Assembly (NCBI GenBank): GCA_965227145.1
Contig: OZ245730.1
Coordinates: 5,270,001-5,334,000, forward strand
DNA length: 64,000 bases
Origin: JACKAQ01 sp965227145
GTDB lineage: Bacteria; Calditrichota; Calditrichia; RBG-13-44-9; J075
Direction: 5' to 3'
In this document: one piece after another, positions 8,950 to 16,177 of the stretch
Position numbering within the stretch: the stretch's first letter is position 1
Layout of the letters: each line of letters starts with the position of its first letter
Program-made: the position numbers and the translations under genes
The notes under the pieces: generated by a model
What the model saw: the letters and a program-made list of their open reading frames with translations, nothing else
What the model was told of the DNA's origin: nothing
Database searches by the model: none

Positions 8950-9669
8950 TCAATTCGCCAATTGTTTTACGGATTTGGCCAGTGCATCGGATTTTGCCGC
9001 TGCTTTTTGTTTGAAAAATTCGAACAGCAGCACATTGAACAGCACCAGCGAAATCCCATACCCGAAATCTTCCACCGGAATGGTGAAAATGCGAAAATCC
9101 AGTTGAAATGCCGGATCGTACAACACCACCGGACGCGCCGTCAAATAGCCGTTGAACACCAGCGTCAATCCGGCGACAATCGCCAAAAACCGCCAGATTC
9201 GCGATTGCGAAAAAATGCCGGTTTGCAGCACACGTTCCAAAAACCCGACGAAACCCAGCGCAATCAGCACCAGCGCGGTATATTCTTTTCCGTCAACCCA
9301 AAACCAGATACCGGCGGGAAAGCCGACCAACATCGCGGTGGAAACCCGCGACAGCGCCGGGATTTGCGGATTTTTGAAATATGCGCCCAACACTTCCCAA
9401 ATGAACAAACAGGCGTAGGGCACGCTGATAAAAAACAGCCATTCGCCAATCGGCAGATTCAAAAAGCGGGCGTCGAGTGTGTAATTTTCGTTGAACCACC
9501 AATGACGATGGGTTACCAGCGCATCCCAAAAAATATATGGGGCCAGCGGAATGGCAATCGCGGGAAACACGAATCGCCAGTATTGCACAAAATTCACTTT
9601 CCGGTCGAAACTGAGTGCAAACGGCCCGCTGAACACGATCAGATTGTATATCAAATATTCGATTTTCAT
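8950..9669 (-). CDS. crtYcd: Fused heterodimer-type lycopene beta-cyclase (CrtYcd)
   Basis: Closes the beta ring on lycopene or a related acyclic carotenoid. The 239-residue membrane protein has two copies of the lycopene cyclase domain: one around LPIGEWLFFISVPYA (residues 70-84) and one around FTIPVEDFGYGISL (about 202-215), with six or seven membrane helices. In actinobacteria these halves are separate CrtYc and CrtYd chains. The first half has GEW where the separate chains have EE; I recall this form from Bacteroidota-type fused cyclases. Its ATG overlaps the upstream gene's stop in an ATGA, and crtD follows after 13 bases. Confidence 0.88.
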   Translation of the reverse strand: MKIEYLIYNLIVFSGPFALSFDRKVNFVQYWRFVFPAIAIPLAPYIFWDALVTHRHWWFNENYTLDARFLNLPIGEWLFFISVPYACLFIWEVLGAYFKNPQIPALSRVSTAMLVGFPAGIWFWVDGKEYTALVLIALGFVGFLERVLQTGIFSQSRIWRFLAIVAGLTLVFNGYLTARPVVLYDPAFQLDFRIFTIPVEDFGYGISLVLFNVLLFEFFKQKAAAKSDALAKSVKQLAN

Positions 9670-10160
9670 TGCTTCAATTGCTGTTTAAATACCAACAGTT
9701 TCTCATTCACTGGTCCGCTCAAAACCTTTTCTTTTGAGAAAAATTTGAGAATATCGTCGATCAGTTCGCGATCATGCGACTGATATGCACCGGGCAACAA
9801 ATGAACTATTTTTTCGAAATCCGCCTCCGCCTGCGCGCCCCGCCCGATAAACGACGGCAAATAATGGCAGGCCGTACCGTGGATAAACAACGCTTCGAGA
9901 TCATCCGGCATTTTTTCCAAGCCCTCATCCAGTAATTTTAAACCTTCATTTACATAAGAGAGTTTGTCTTGCGGCCAAAATGCATATTTCGCTTTCAACC
10001 CGACCAATGCGCCGGTGTAAGTTTTCATTCTGCCGGCGATCGCCGGATACTGTTTCGCCAAATGCCCAAATCGCTCGATTGCAGGCTCGATAGCGGTTTT
10101 GTCATCCAGCGCTTTGTAAAACAACTCACGCGATGTCGCGAGTTCGCTAAATTTTTCCAT
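9666..10160 (-). CDS. TPR-like hypothetical protein, first gene of crt operon
   Basis: A predicted 164-residue soluble protein without a recognised catalytic motif. Helix pairs such as LSYVNEGLKLLDEGLEKMPD followed by LEALFIHGTACHYLP look like tetratricopeptide units, suggesting a scaffold or adaptor. I chose the ATG at 10160, with GGGA eight bases upstream; the frame stays open to 10232 but without a ribosome site. It lies about 120 bases downstream of the strong crt promoter and overlaps crtYcd by four bases, so it is translated together with the cyclase. Function unknown. Confidence 0.7.
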   Translation of the reverse strand: MEKFSELATSRELFYKALDDKTAIEPAIERFGHLAKQYPAIAGRMKTYTGALVGLKAKYAFWPQDKLSYVNEGLKLLDEGLEKMPDDLEALFIHGTACHYLPSFIGRGAQAEADFEKIVHLLPGAYQSHDRELIDDILKFFSKEKVLSGPVNEKLLVFKQQLKQ

Positions 10161-10260
10161 AACACATCCCGGGTTTTTGATCAGATGGTTTGCGGTTTTA
10201 CCAGAATTCAAAATAACGTTGCGAACATCCACCTGACACAGTAACTTGGCTCGTCGATTT

Positions 10261-10278
10261 GAGCGTTATGAGCGTTTT
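10261..10278 (+). promoter_or_regulatory. Tandem 9-bp operator repeats, crt leader side
   Basis: Two perfectly abutted 9-bp units, GAGCGTTAT and GAGCGTTTT, lie just downstream of the crt -10 box. Similar units recur at 10313-10350 and at the ribA promoter. Tandem direct repeats are the operator style reported for CarH, which binds as a tetramer. Assignment to the CarH-like protein is inferred from position. Confidence 0.6.
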
Positions 10279-10280
10279 TT

Positions 10281-10309
10281 AATATATGATTCGAAAACGG
10301 GAGTGTCAA
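10281..10309 (-). promoter_or_regulatory. Sigma-70 type promoter of the carotenoid operon
   Basis: On the minus strand, TTGACA (10309-10304) is followed by exactly 17 bases and TATATT (10286-10281). It faces the TPR-crtYcd-crtD-crtI-crtB genes and leaves a leader of about 110 bases. The 9-bp repeats flank it on both sides. Confidence 0.75.
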
Positions 10310-10312
10310 GCG

Positions 10313-10350
10313 AAATCGCTCAAAACGCTCTTTTGATTGACAAGCGTTTT
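10313..10350. promoter_or_regulatory. Operator repeats between the divergent crt and carH promoters
   Basis: AAATCGCTC (10313-10321) and AAAACGCTC (10322-10330) abut with a 9-bp period and are reverse-oriented copies of the GAGCGTTTT unit, just upstream of the crt -35 box. A further AAGCGTTTT (10342-10350) lies in the spacer of the carH promoter, which suggests autoregulation by occlusion. Confidence 0.6.
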
Positions 10351-10365
10351 TTTTTCGACTATATT
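10337..10365 (+). promoter_or_regulatory. Sigma-70 type promoter of the carH-like gene
   Basis: TTGACA (10337-10342), a 17-base spacer and TATATT (10360-10365) end 25 bases before the ATG of the regulator. The spacer contains one 9-bp operator unit. Confidence 0.75.
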
Positions 10366-10390
10366 CTTTCGTTAACAATGAGGCTGACTT

Positions 10391-11263
10391 ATGATTAAAG
10401 AGAACATCCAACATTTCAACAGCCAGGAAGCTGCCAAAATTCTCGGTGTGAATGTTTCGACCATCAAACGCTGGACGGACGAGGGCAAGCTCCAGTGCAT
10501 CAAAAGTGTGGGTGGGCATCGCAAATTTTTAATGGATCACCTTGCGGAATTCCTGCATCAGAACAAGAAAAAAACCTCGAAAATCAATTTATTTCCGTTG
10601 GAAAACCAGGTTGATCTCGATATCAGCCACTACATTTTGAAAGGCAATTTCGAATTTCTGATCGATTACATTTATCATCAGGCGTTCGAATGCAATCGTG
10701 ATCGCGTTCAGCAGGTACTAAACGGGTTGTATCTCGGGCAATATCCGCTGTATGCGATTTATGACAAGCTGATCACGCCGGTGCTGCATAAAATCGGGCA
10801 AAATTGGAGCGACGACGTCGTATCCATTATGGATGAGCATTTGGCAACCCAAACCATCCGCGACAGCATTGTGCGGCTGCAGGGCATCATTCGGATTCCC
10901 AAACGGAAAGTCGGGCGGGCGCTTTGTTTGAACCCATCGCTGGAGCTACACGATATTGCCTTGAAAATGGTGGATCACATTCTGGAAAGCCGCGGATATC
11001 AAATTATGTTCAGCGGGCAAATTACACCGACGCTGGAAATCCGCCAGATTTTTGATCGGCTAAAACCGGATCGCCTCTACATTTCCAGCACCATGATTTC
11101 TGATCCGGAATCTTTCCGCGAAGAATTTTTGAGTTTGTGTGATACCTGCCAATCGTATGGCGTGCATGTGTATGTCGGCGGGCAGGGTTTCGGCAGTCTT
11201 GATTACGAACACCCGGCGGTTTACAAACGCCTGACAACATTTGAGCAAGTTTACAAAATATAG
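10391..11263 (+). CDS. carH: MerR-family B12-binding photoreceptor regulator, CarH/LitR type
   Basis: A 290-residue repressor candidate that would use adenosylcobalamin to sense light and control carotenoid genes. Residues 9-55 form a MerR winged helix (SQEAAKILGVNVSTIKRW, GGHRKF). A helical-bundle domain carries the W-x9-EH motif as W139, E149, H150. The cobalamin domain has E185-L-H187-D-I-A, matching the E/DxHxxG lower-ligand motif with G replaced by A. From memory, T. thermophilus CarH uses W131, H132, E141, H142 and H177; the H132 counterpart here is Ser140. It is divergent from the crt operon, with its own promoter and terminator. Light sensing is inferred, not shown. Confidence 0.85.
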   Translation: MIKENIQHFNSQEAAKILGVNVSTIKRWTDEGKLQCIKSVGGHRKFLMDHLAEFLHQNKKKTSKINLFPLENQVDLDISHYILKGNFEFLIDYIYHQAFECNRDRVQQVLNGLYLGQYPLYAIYDKLITPVLHKIGQNWSDDVVSIMDEHLATQTIRDSIVRLQGIIRIPKRKVGRALCLNPSLELHDIALKMVDHILESRGYQIMFSGQITPTLEIRQIFDRLKPDRLYISSTMISDPESFREEFLSLCDTCQSYGVHVYVGGQGFGSLDYEHPAVYKRLTTFEQVYKI

Positions 11264-11294
11264 CGATTGGCAAAACATACGCCTACTTTTTTGG

Positions 11295-11324
11295 GGCAGC
11301 GAAGGTTTTATCGCTGCCTTTTTT
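11295..11324 (+). terminator. Rho-independent terminator after carH
   Basis: GGCAGCGA (11295-11302) pairs with TCGCTGCC (11311-11318) over an 8-base loop, followed by six T. It ends the regulator transcript before the SDR gene. Confidence 0.85.
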
Positions 11325-11393
11325 GTTTTCATTCGGCGCGGAAATTATGCCATCTGTAACAGCTTTTTCAATTTTGAAAAACGGGGAGAAATC

Positions 11394-12119
11394 ATGCACA
11401 ATCTCAATAAAAACAATTATTTGATAATCGGCGGAAATTCGGGAATCGGATTGGCGCTGGCAAAACAGTTGCGCGACCGCGAAGCGAATATCTGGCTGGC
11501 ATCGCGGAATCAGAAAGCAGCGGCGGACAGCCTCAACGCACCGCATTTATCGCTGGATGTTACCGGCGAAACGCTCGAAACGTTAGTGGATTTTGTGCCG
11601 GAGCAACTGCAAGGCATTGCCTACTGCCCCGGAACCATCACCCTCAAACCGTTTCAGCGATTGAGCATCGCAGATTTCCGGAACGATATGGAAGTAAATT
11701 TATTTGGCGCGGTGAAAGTGATTCAGGCTGTATTCCCGATGCTGAAAAAAGGTGCGCCGGCTTCGATCGTAATGTTCAGCACCGTTGCTTCGCTGGCGGG
11801 AATGAATTTTCATGCCTCGATTGCGGCGGCAAAAGCGGCGGTGGAAGGATTCGCCAAATCGCTGGCTGCGGAATTTGCGGGCGCGAATATCCGCGTCAAT
11901 GTGATTGCACCGTCCATCACCGAAACCCCGCTCGCCGGACATTTGCTCAATAATGAGCACAAAATCGAGGCTTCGAAAAATCGCCATCCCATCAAAAAAA
12001 TTGGTGCGCCGGACGATGTTGCCAGCCTTGCGGCATATTTGCTGTCGCCGGAATCCGGCTGGATTACCGGGCAGGTTATCGCAGTTGACGGCGGATTATC
12101 CGCCCTGCGTCCGCTGTAA
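11394..12119 (+). CDS. Short-chain dehydrogenase/reductase-like protein lacking the catalytic Tyr
   Basis: A 241-residue SDR-fold protein. The nucleotide-binding turn is IIGGNSGIGLALA (residues 11-23), and the end reads ITGQVIAVDGGLS as in classical SDRs. In the catalytic segment, FHASIAAAKAAVEG has Lys147 but Ile143 where the active Tyr normally stands, so ordinary hydride transfer is doubtful. I recall SDRs of this variant beside LitR/CarH regulators. The start is the ATG at 11394 behind GGGGAG; the open frame further upstream overlaps the carH terminator. It is convergent with the SRPBCC gene. The substrate is unknown. Confidence 0.85.
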   Translation: MHNLNKNNYLIIGGNSGIGLALAKQLRDREANIWLASRNQKAAADSLNAPHLSLDVTGETLETLVDFVPEQLQGIAYCPGTITLKPFQRLSIADFRNDMEVNLFGAVKVIQAVFPMLKKGAPASIVMFSTVASLAGMNFHASIAAAKAAVEGFAKSLAAEFAGANIRVNVIAPSITETPLAGHLLNNEHKIEASKNRHPIKKIGAPDDVASLAAYLLSPESGWITGQVIAVDGGLSALRPL

Positions 12120-12136
12120 ATTTTCCTGAAAAACGC

Positions 12137-12574
12137 TCACGGTTTGCCGAAAAATCGCCGGTAAACCGGCGAGCGATAGCGGAATTGCGCATATAAAACG
12201 GGGAATAAAAGGTAGGTGAGCAGCGGAAATCGCCCCTCAAATGTGATGTCGTCGATGATCCGGGCGCCGTTTTCCCGGCGCAAAATGCGGTGGCGATGCC
12301 GCCATTTTTTCAGAAAAAACGGCAGCGAAACGCCTTCGTCAACAAAATAAATTTCAGTTTCACTCTCGCCGGTTTCGGTAATCAGGCTCACCCATTGTTG
12401 GCTGAACAGCCCAAATTTCAACAAAATGTGCACTTCATCGCCTTTTGCCATGCCAAATTTCTGCAGCTCAACCGGCGGGAACGGCGGGTTTAGCGCTAAA
12501 AATAATTCGCGGCTAAACCCCGCAAAAACAGTACGATAATCCTGCCGAACATCTGTTTCAATTTTCAATTTCAT
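12137..12574 (-). CDS. SRPBCC-family ligand-binding protein
   Basis: A 145-residue protein of the START/SRPBCC fold (polyketide-cyclase-like, sometimes labelled cell-division inhibitor). Supporting marks are its size, an amino-terminal strand, an alternating beta pattern through GDEVHILLKFGLF and TETEIYFVDEGVSLPF, and a carboxy-terminal RIIDDITFEGRF segment ending in a long amphipathic helix. It starts 10 bases after ribA and is expected in the same transcript. Proteins of this fold recur near LitR/CarH loci; the ligand is unknown. Confidence 0.72.
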   Translation of the reverse strand: MKLKIETDVRQDYRTVFAGFSRELFLALNPPFPPVELQKFGMAKGDEVHILLKFGLFSQQWVSLITETGESETEIYFVDEGVSLPFFLKKWRHRHRILRRENGARIIDDITFEGRFPLLTYLLFPVLYAQFRYRSPVYRRFFGKP

Positions 12575-12584
12575 CCGTCAGCAA

Positions 12585-13226
12585 TCAACCGGCCAAATCC
12601 ACATGATTTACCCACTGCTGCAAATTCAGCATGTGCCCGGATTTATCCGCTTTGGTGTGCAAATACTGTTCGTTAAAGGGATTCGGCTCAATTTCCAGCG
12701 GCAACCGTTTGGCGACTTCGATGCCATATTTTTCCACACCGTTAATTTTGTTCGGATTGTTGGTGATCAGCTCAATGCGATTCACACCGAGATGGTGGAG
12801 CATCGCCGCAGCAACGTCGTATCGCCGTAAATCATCCGCAAAACCGAGTTTGTGATTGGCTTCCACGGTATCGTAACCGGCTTCCTGCAACGCATACGCC
12901 CGAATTTTATTGCCAAGTCCGATACCCCGCCCTTCCTGCCGCATGTATAAAACGATGCCGTTTTCGTTATCAGAAATATATTTGAGCGCGGTTTGCAATT
13001 GCTCCCGGCAATCGCATTTCAGCGAACCCAAAACTTCGCTGGTCAAACATTCGGAATGGATGCGAACGGGCACGGTTCTCTGCTTCGCGGGGTCGCCCTT
13101 CACGATTGCCAAATGCTCTTTATGATCTATCGTATTGTGGAATACGTAAACTTTAAAATCGCCGAAAAGGGTGGGTAAATTGGTTTTTGCGTAAATGGAA
13201 ACACTGTCCACCAGTGATTGCTTCAT
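12585..13226 (-). CDS. ribA: GTP cyclohydrolase II
   Basis: Opens the GTP imidazole ring to start riboflavin synthesis in the cytoplasm. The 213-residue protein has the zinc ligands C60, C71 and C73 (SECLTSEVLGSLKCDC), the catalytic RQEGRGIGL block and NHKLGFADD. The start is the ATG at 13226 after GGAGC; the open frame to 13331 runs over the promoter and lacks family similarity. It is a stand-alone RibA without the RibB domain. Its promoter carries the same 9-bp repeats as the crt promoter, so I infer flavin supply is coregulated with carotenoids, perhaps for flavin-based desaturases or photolyase. Confidence 0.93.
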   Translation of the reverse strand: MKQSLVDSVSIYAKTNLPTLFGDFKVYVFHNTIDHKEHLAIVKGDPAKQRTVPVRIHSECLTSEVLGSLKCDCREQLQTALKYISDNENGIVLYMRQEGRGIGLGNKIRAYALQEAGYDTVEANHKLGFADDLRRYDVAAAMLHHLGVNRIELITNNPNKINGVEKYGIEVAKRLPLEIEPNPFNEQYLHTKADKSGHMLNLQQWVNHVDLAG

Positions 13227-13321
13227 CTTTTTCGCTCCGTTTTTAAATGAACTTGATCCGGATTGACCCGGAAAGTTAGATGTCCGAACAGCTCTCGGGT
13301 TACGTCTTTTTTCGTCGATGG

Positions 13322-13350
13322 ATAATAACATTGTAAAACGCTCGTGTCAA
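13322..13350 (-). promoter_or_regulatory. Sigma-70 type promoter of ribA
   Basis: On the minus strand, TTGACA (13350-13345), a 17-base spacer and TATTAT (13327-13322). The spacer contains a GAGCGTTTT unit, and two more units sit upstream of the -35 box. The leader before the ATG is about 90 bases. Confidence 0.78.
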
Positions 13351-13370
13351 GAATAACGCTCAAATCGCTC
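13335..13370 (-). promoter_or_regulatory. Operator repeats at the ribA promoter
   Basis: Three 9-bp units in plus-strand reading: AAAACGCTC (13335-13343), ATAACGCTC (13353-13361) and AAATCGCTC (13362-13370); the last two abut. They match the crt-carH operator units in sequence, period and position relative to the promoter, implying the same regulator. Confidence 0.62.
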
Positions 13371-13408
13371 ATTTTATACTTTCGCATTCACGCAAAGTTC
13401 ACATTCAC

Positions 13409-13437
13409 TTGACAAATCGCCGGAAACTTTTTAACTA
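13409..13437 (+). promoter_or_regulatory. Possible promoter of the zinc-ribbon/ABC pair
   Basis: TTGACA (13409-13414) is followed 17 bases later by TAACTA (13432-13437), a poor -10 box. It lies 46 bases upstream of the zinc-ribbon ATG and points the right way. The perfect -35 is the only strong part. Confidence 0.4.
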
Positions 13438-13483
13438 ACGGCTGCGTTTTGAACCAGACAACAACACAAACGGAGAATTTGCC

Positions 13484-13756
13484 ATGCATTGCCCAAGCTG
13501 CCTGATCGATTTACAAATTACCGAAAGACAGGGTATCGAGATTGATTATTGCCCGAAATGCCGTGGTGTTTGGCTGGATCGCGGCGAGTTGGATAAAATT
13601 ATTGAGCGAACCGTTTCGCAAATTACGCCTGTGGGCGGAACAGTTGCCGCCAGTGCGCCGATGAACACCGACAGCGCCACATCGCTGAAAGCGGATAAAA
13701 AGAAGAAAAAATCGAAGCTCTACAAATCCATTTTGGAAGAAATTTTCGATTTCTGA
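13484..13756 (+). CDS. TFIIB-type zinc-ribbon protein
   Basis: A 90-residue protein with two CxxC knuckles (C3, C6 and C23, C26) and the signature CRGVWLDRGELDKII, diagnostic for the zf-TFIIB (PF13453-like) family. A low-complexity middle is followed by a lysine-rich KADKKKKKSK segment and a short helix. A good GGAG site precedes the ATG. Its stop overlaps the ABC gene's start by one base (TGATG), so the two are coupled. Molecular function in this family is not established. Confidence 0.82.
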   Translation: MHCPSCLIDLQITERQGIEIDYCPKCRGVWLDRGELDKIIERTVSQITPVGGTVAASAPMNTDSATSLKADKKKKKSKLYKSILEEIFDF

Positions 13757-14649
13757 TGCCGATGCTGCAAATTTCTGTGCAAAAAATATTGCACACGGCC
13801 ATCGGCGAGCGTCCGCTTTCGCTGGATTTTTCGGTGGAACGCGGTGAATTTTTGGCGATTTACGGGAAATCCGGCGCCGGGAAAACCACCACTTTGCGCA
13901 TGCTCGCGGGACTGTCCCATCCGGATTCCGGGCAAATTATTGTCGATGGCGAATGTTGGTTCGACGCCAAAAATCGCAAAAATCTGCCGCCGCAACAGCG
14001 CACAACCGGGATGGTTTTTCAGGATTACGCACTGTTCCCGAACATGACCGTTCGCAAAAATCTGACCTATGCGCTGGCGCGCGGACAATCAGCGAAAATT
14101 GTTGATAAACTATTGTCATTAATGGATTTGACGGCGCTGGCAAATCGCTCACCGGAAACGCTTTCCGGCGGGCAAAGACAGCGAGTGGCGTTGGCTCGGG
14201 CGCTGGTTCGCCAGCCGAAATTGCTGCTGCTCGATGAGCCGCTTTCCGCACTCGATGACGAAATGCGCCACAAATTGCAGGACGATTTGCTCCGGCTGCA
14301 TCAGGAATTCGGGATGACCACCATTTTGGTGTCCCACAGTATTGGCGAAATTTTCAAATTATGCAATCGCGTGTTGGTGCTGGATGAGGGCAAACAGGTG
14401 AACATCGGCGCGCCGGCGGATGTGCTGATCGGGAAACAACTGAGCGGCAAATTCAAATTTGAAGGAGAAATTTTGGCGATGACACCCAGCGATGTCGTGG
14501 TGATTGTCACCGTTGCGGTGGGCAACACGCCCGTCCGGGTGATTGCCACACCGGAAAGCGTGCAGGATTTTCGCATCGGCGATCGCGTGATTGTCGCCGC
14601 CAAAGCCTTTAACCCGGTCATTTTGCCCGCCCAATCGATCACGGATTAA
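13756..14649 (+). CDS. ModC-like ABC transporter ATP-binding protein
   Basis: A 297-residue cytoplasmic ATPase. It has Walker A GKSGAGKTTT, Q-loop VFQDYALFPNMTV, signature LSGGQRQRVALARAL, Walker B LLLLDEPLSALD and switch His in LVSHS. The last 70 residues (FEGEILAMTPSDVV to the end) look like a TOBE/MOP oxyanion-binding domain, which suggests molybdate or a similar substrate. No permease or binding protein is adjacent, so it is an orphan or serves subunits elsewhere. A molybdopterin enzyme is encoded at 52-54 kb. It ends five bases from the convergent MalT-like gene. Confidence 0.82.
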   Translation: MPMLQISVQKILHTAIGERPLSLDFSVERGEFLAIYGKSGAGKTTTLRMLAGLSHPDSGQIIVDGECWFDAKNRKNLPPQQRTTGMVFQDYALFPNMTVRKNLTYALARGQSAKIVDKLLSLMDLTALANRSPETLSGGQRQRVALARALVRQPKLLLLDEPLSALDDEMRHKLQDDLLRLHQEFGMTTILVSHSIGEIFKLCNRVLVLDEGKQVNIGAPADVLIGKQLSGKFKFEGEILAMTPSDVVVIVTVAVGNTPVRVIATPESVQDFRIGDRVIVAAKAFNPVILPAQSITD

Positions 14650-14654
14650 ACCGC

Positions 14655-16028
14655 TTATTTTTTATCCGCCAAATATTCGCGAATGGCGGTCACATGTTCG
14701 GTAATTTCCGACGGCGCTGCGGCATGCATTTTCGCGGCAATCGCCTGCGCCAGTAACGGCTCGATATCGCTAAAATCCTGCCGGACAATTTTCACCCATG
14801 CCCGGCAAACAGAGAGCATCGGCAACAGTTGATCCAGCGATGCCGGCAACGCATTCAGCCAACCAACAACCGACAGCAACTCCCCGTTTTGCAACATTTC
14901 CATTGCATGATTGCCAATCAATTGTCCCGCAAAATGAAAATTATTGCCGTCCAACGCCTGCGCAATTGCGTTGTGCGGCTGGTTGTTTTGCTCGAACCAC
15001 AGCGCCGCACGGGTGTGCGCATCACCGCTGTTTTCGATGGCTGTAATTTTGGCAAAAACGTTATCCAGAAACGGATGCAGCCGGAACCAGCCATCGCCGC
15101 AATCGGTGACAAAATCGCCGTTTTCAGCGAAATCCTGCAGCCAGCCGCAATCATTTTGCTCGCTGATTTGCGCCGCAAGCGCCGCATTAAACGCATCGGC
15201 AATGGTCAGCATCGGCACTGTTTTGGCAATTTCCGCCGTCTGGTTTTTCAACAAAATATCGATCAAAAACTCGCTTTCGTCGCGTTCTTCTTTTTCAAAT
15301 TCACTCACAAATTCGGAAAGCGAGGGATAGTGGCGCAGGCACAATCCGGCGTATTTTAGCGGCGCAGGCTTTGCTTTGGTGCGCACAACCAGCGCGGAAG
15401 CATCGCCGTAGGCGACCTTTAAATCCATCGCTACTTTCAAAAACGCTTCGGCTTCGTCCATTGTAAAACTGAGGTGCGGCGGATGGATTTCCTTCAATTG
15501 TCCGGCAGATCGCATTTCTGCGAGCGCAAACGGCGGATCTTTTTCTGCAGCAATCATCATTTTGGATTGCGGCGGCAAATAGCCGATCAGCAACGCCACA
15601 ATGCCGTGCACCGCATCGCTGTTGATCAAATGAAAATCATCCAGAATAATGACGTGATCCTGTAAAACCATGCCTATCTGGTTGCACAATTGTTCAATTG
15701 CCGCCTCCATCGAAACGGTTTTCGCCGATTGCAGCGATTCAAAAACGCCTTTTCCCAAGCCTTTTTGGATCGATTGCAGCGCCGTTACCAGATTTTTGAA
15801 AAACAGCGCCGGATCGTTGTCCAGCGCATCGATGGCAAAATAGGCGTGCTTCATGCCGCTGTTATCCGCCCATTGGCGGATGGCGGTGGTTTTGCCAAAA
15901 CCCACCGGCGCGGTGAGCAGCGTTAATTTCCGGGTCGATCCCTGATTCAATTCGTTTACCACGCGCATCCGCACGAGGTCATTTTTGGCATTTTTCGGAA
16001 TCCGGAATTTCCAGATATTTGATGTCAT
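14655..16028 (-). CDS. MalT-like STAND ATPase without LuxR domain
   Basis: A 457-residue protein resembling the amino-terminal half of MalT/LuxR-type STAND regulators. The P-loop is LLTAPVGFGKTTA (about residues 37-49) and Walker B is HVIILDDFHLI (about 122-132). Later segments such as RAALWFEQNNQPHNAIAQAL are MalT-style helical repeats. MalT-type proteins are near 900 residues and end in a LuxR helix-turn-helix; here the chain stops at REYLADKK with no such domain in any downstream frame before the convergent gene. Either a natural short form acting by protein contact or an old truncation. The ligand is unknown. Confidence 0.75.
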   Translation of the reverse strand: MTSNIWKFRIPKNAKNDLVRMRVVNELNQGSTRKLTLLTAPVGFGKTTAIRQWADNSGMKHAYFAIDALDNDPALFFKNLVTALQSIQKGLGKGVFESLQSAKTVSMEAAIEQLCNQIGMVLQDHVIILDDFHLINSDAVHGIVALLIGYLPPQSKMMIAAEKDPPFALAEMRSAGQLKEIHPPHLSFTMDEAEAFLKVAMDLKVAYGDASALVVRTKAKPAPLKYAGLCLRHYPSLSEFVSEFEKEERDESEFLIDILLKNQTAEIAKTVPMLTIADAFNAALAAQISEQNDCGWLQDFAENGDFVTDCGDGWFRLHPFLDNVFAKITAIENSGDAHTRAALWFEQNNQPHNAIAQALDGNNFHFAGQLIGNHAMEMLQNGELLSVVGWLNALPASLDQLLPMLSVCRAWVKIVRQDFSDIEPLLAQAIAAKMHAAAPSEITEHVTAIREYLADKK

Positions 16029-16101
16029 TTCTCATCCTGTTTTCATTTTATCGGGCGGGAATATACGAACGGATCGGGTTTCCTCCAACCCTCAATGGTA
16101 C

Positions 16102-16130
16102 TTGACGCAGCCGGTCGCCCGGGCTATATT
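16102..16130 (+). promoter_or_regulatory. Sigma-70 type promoter of trmJ
   Basis: TTGACG (16102-16107), a 17-base spacer and TATATT (16125-16130), 47 bases before the trmJ ATG. Confidence 0.7.
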
Positions 16131-16177
16131 ATTCGCGCCGATTTGGCAATAAACGAAACCCAAAAATTGAAAAAGTA

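Noticed and set aside
7602..9014. A 470-codon open frame on the plus strand opposite crtD
   Set aside because: Antisense shadow of the desaturase gene, with no ribosome site or recognisable domain.
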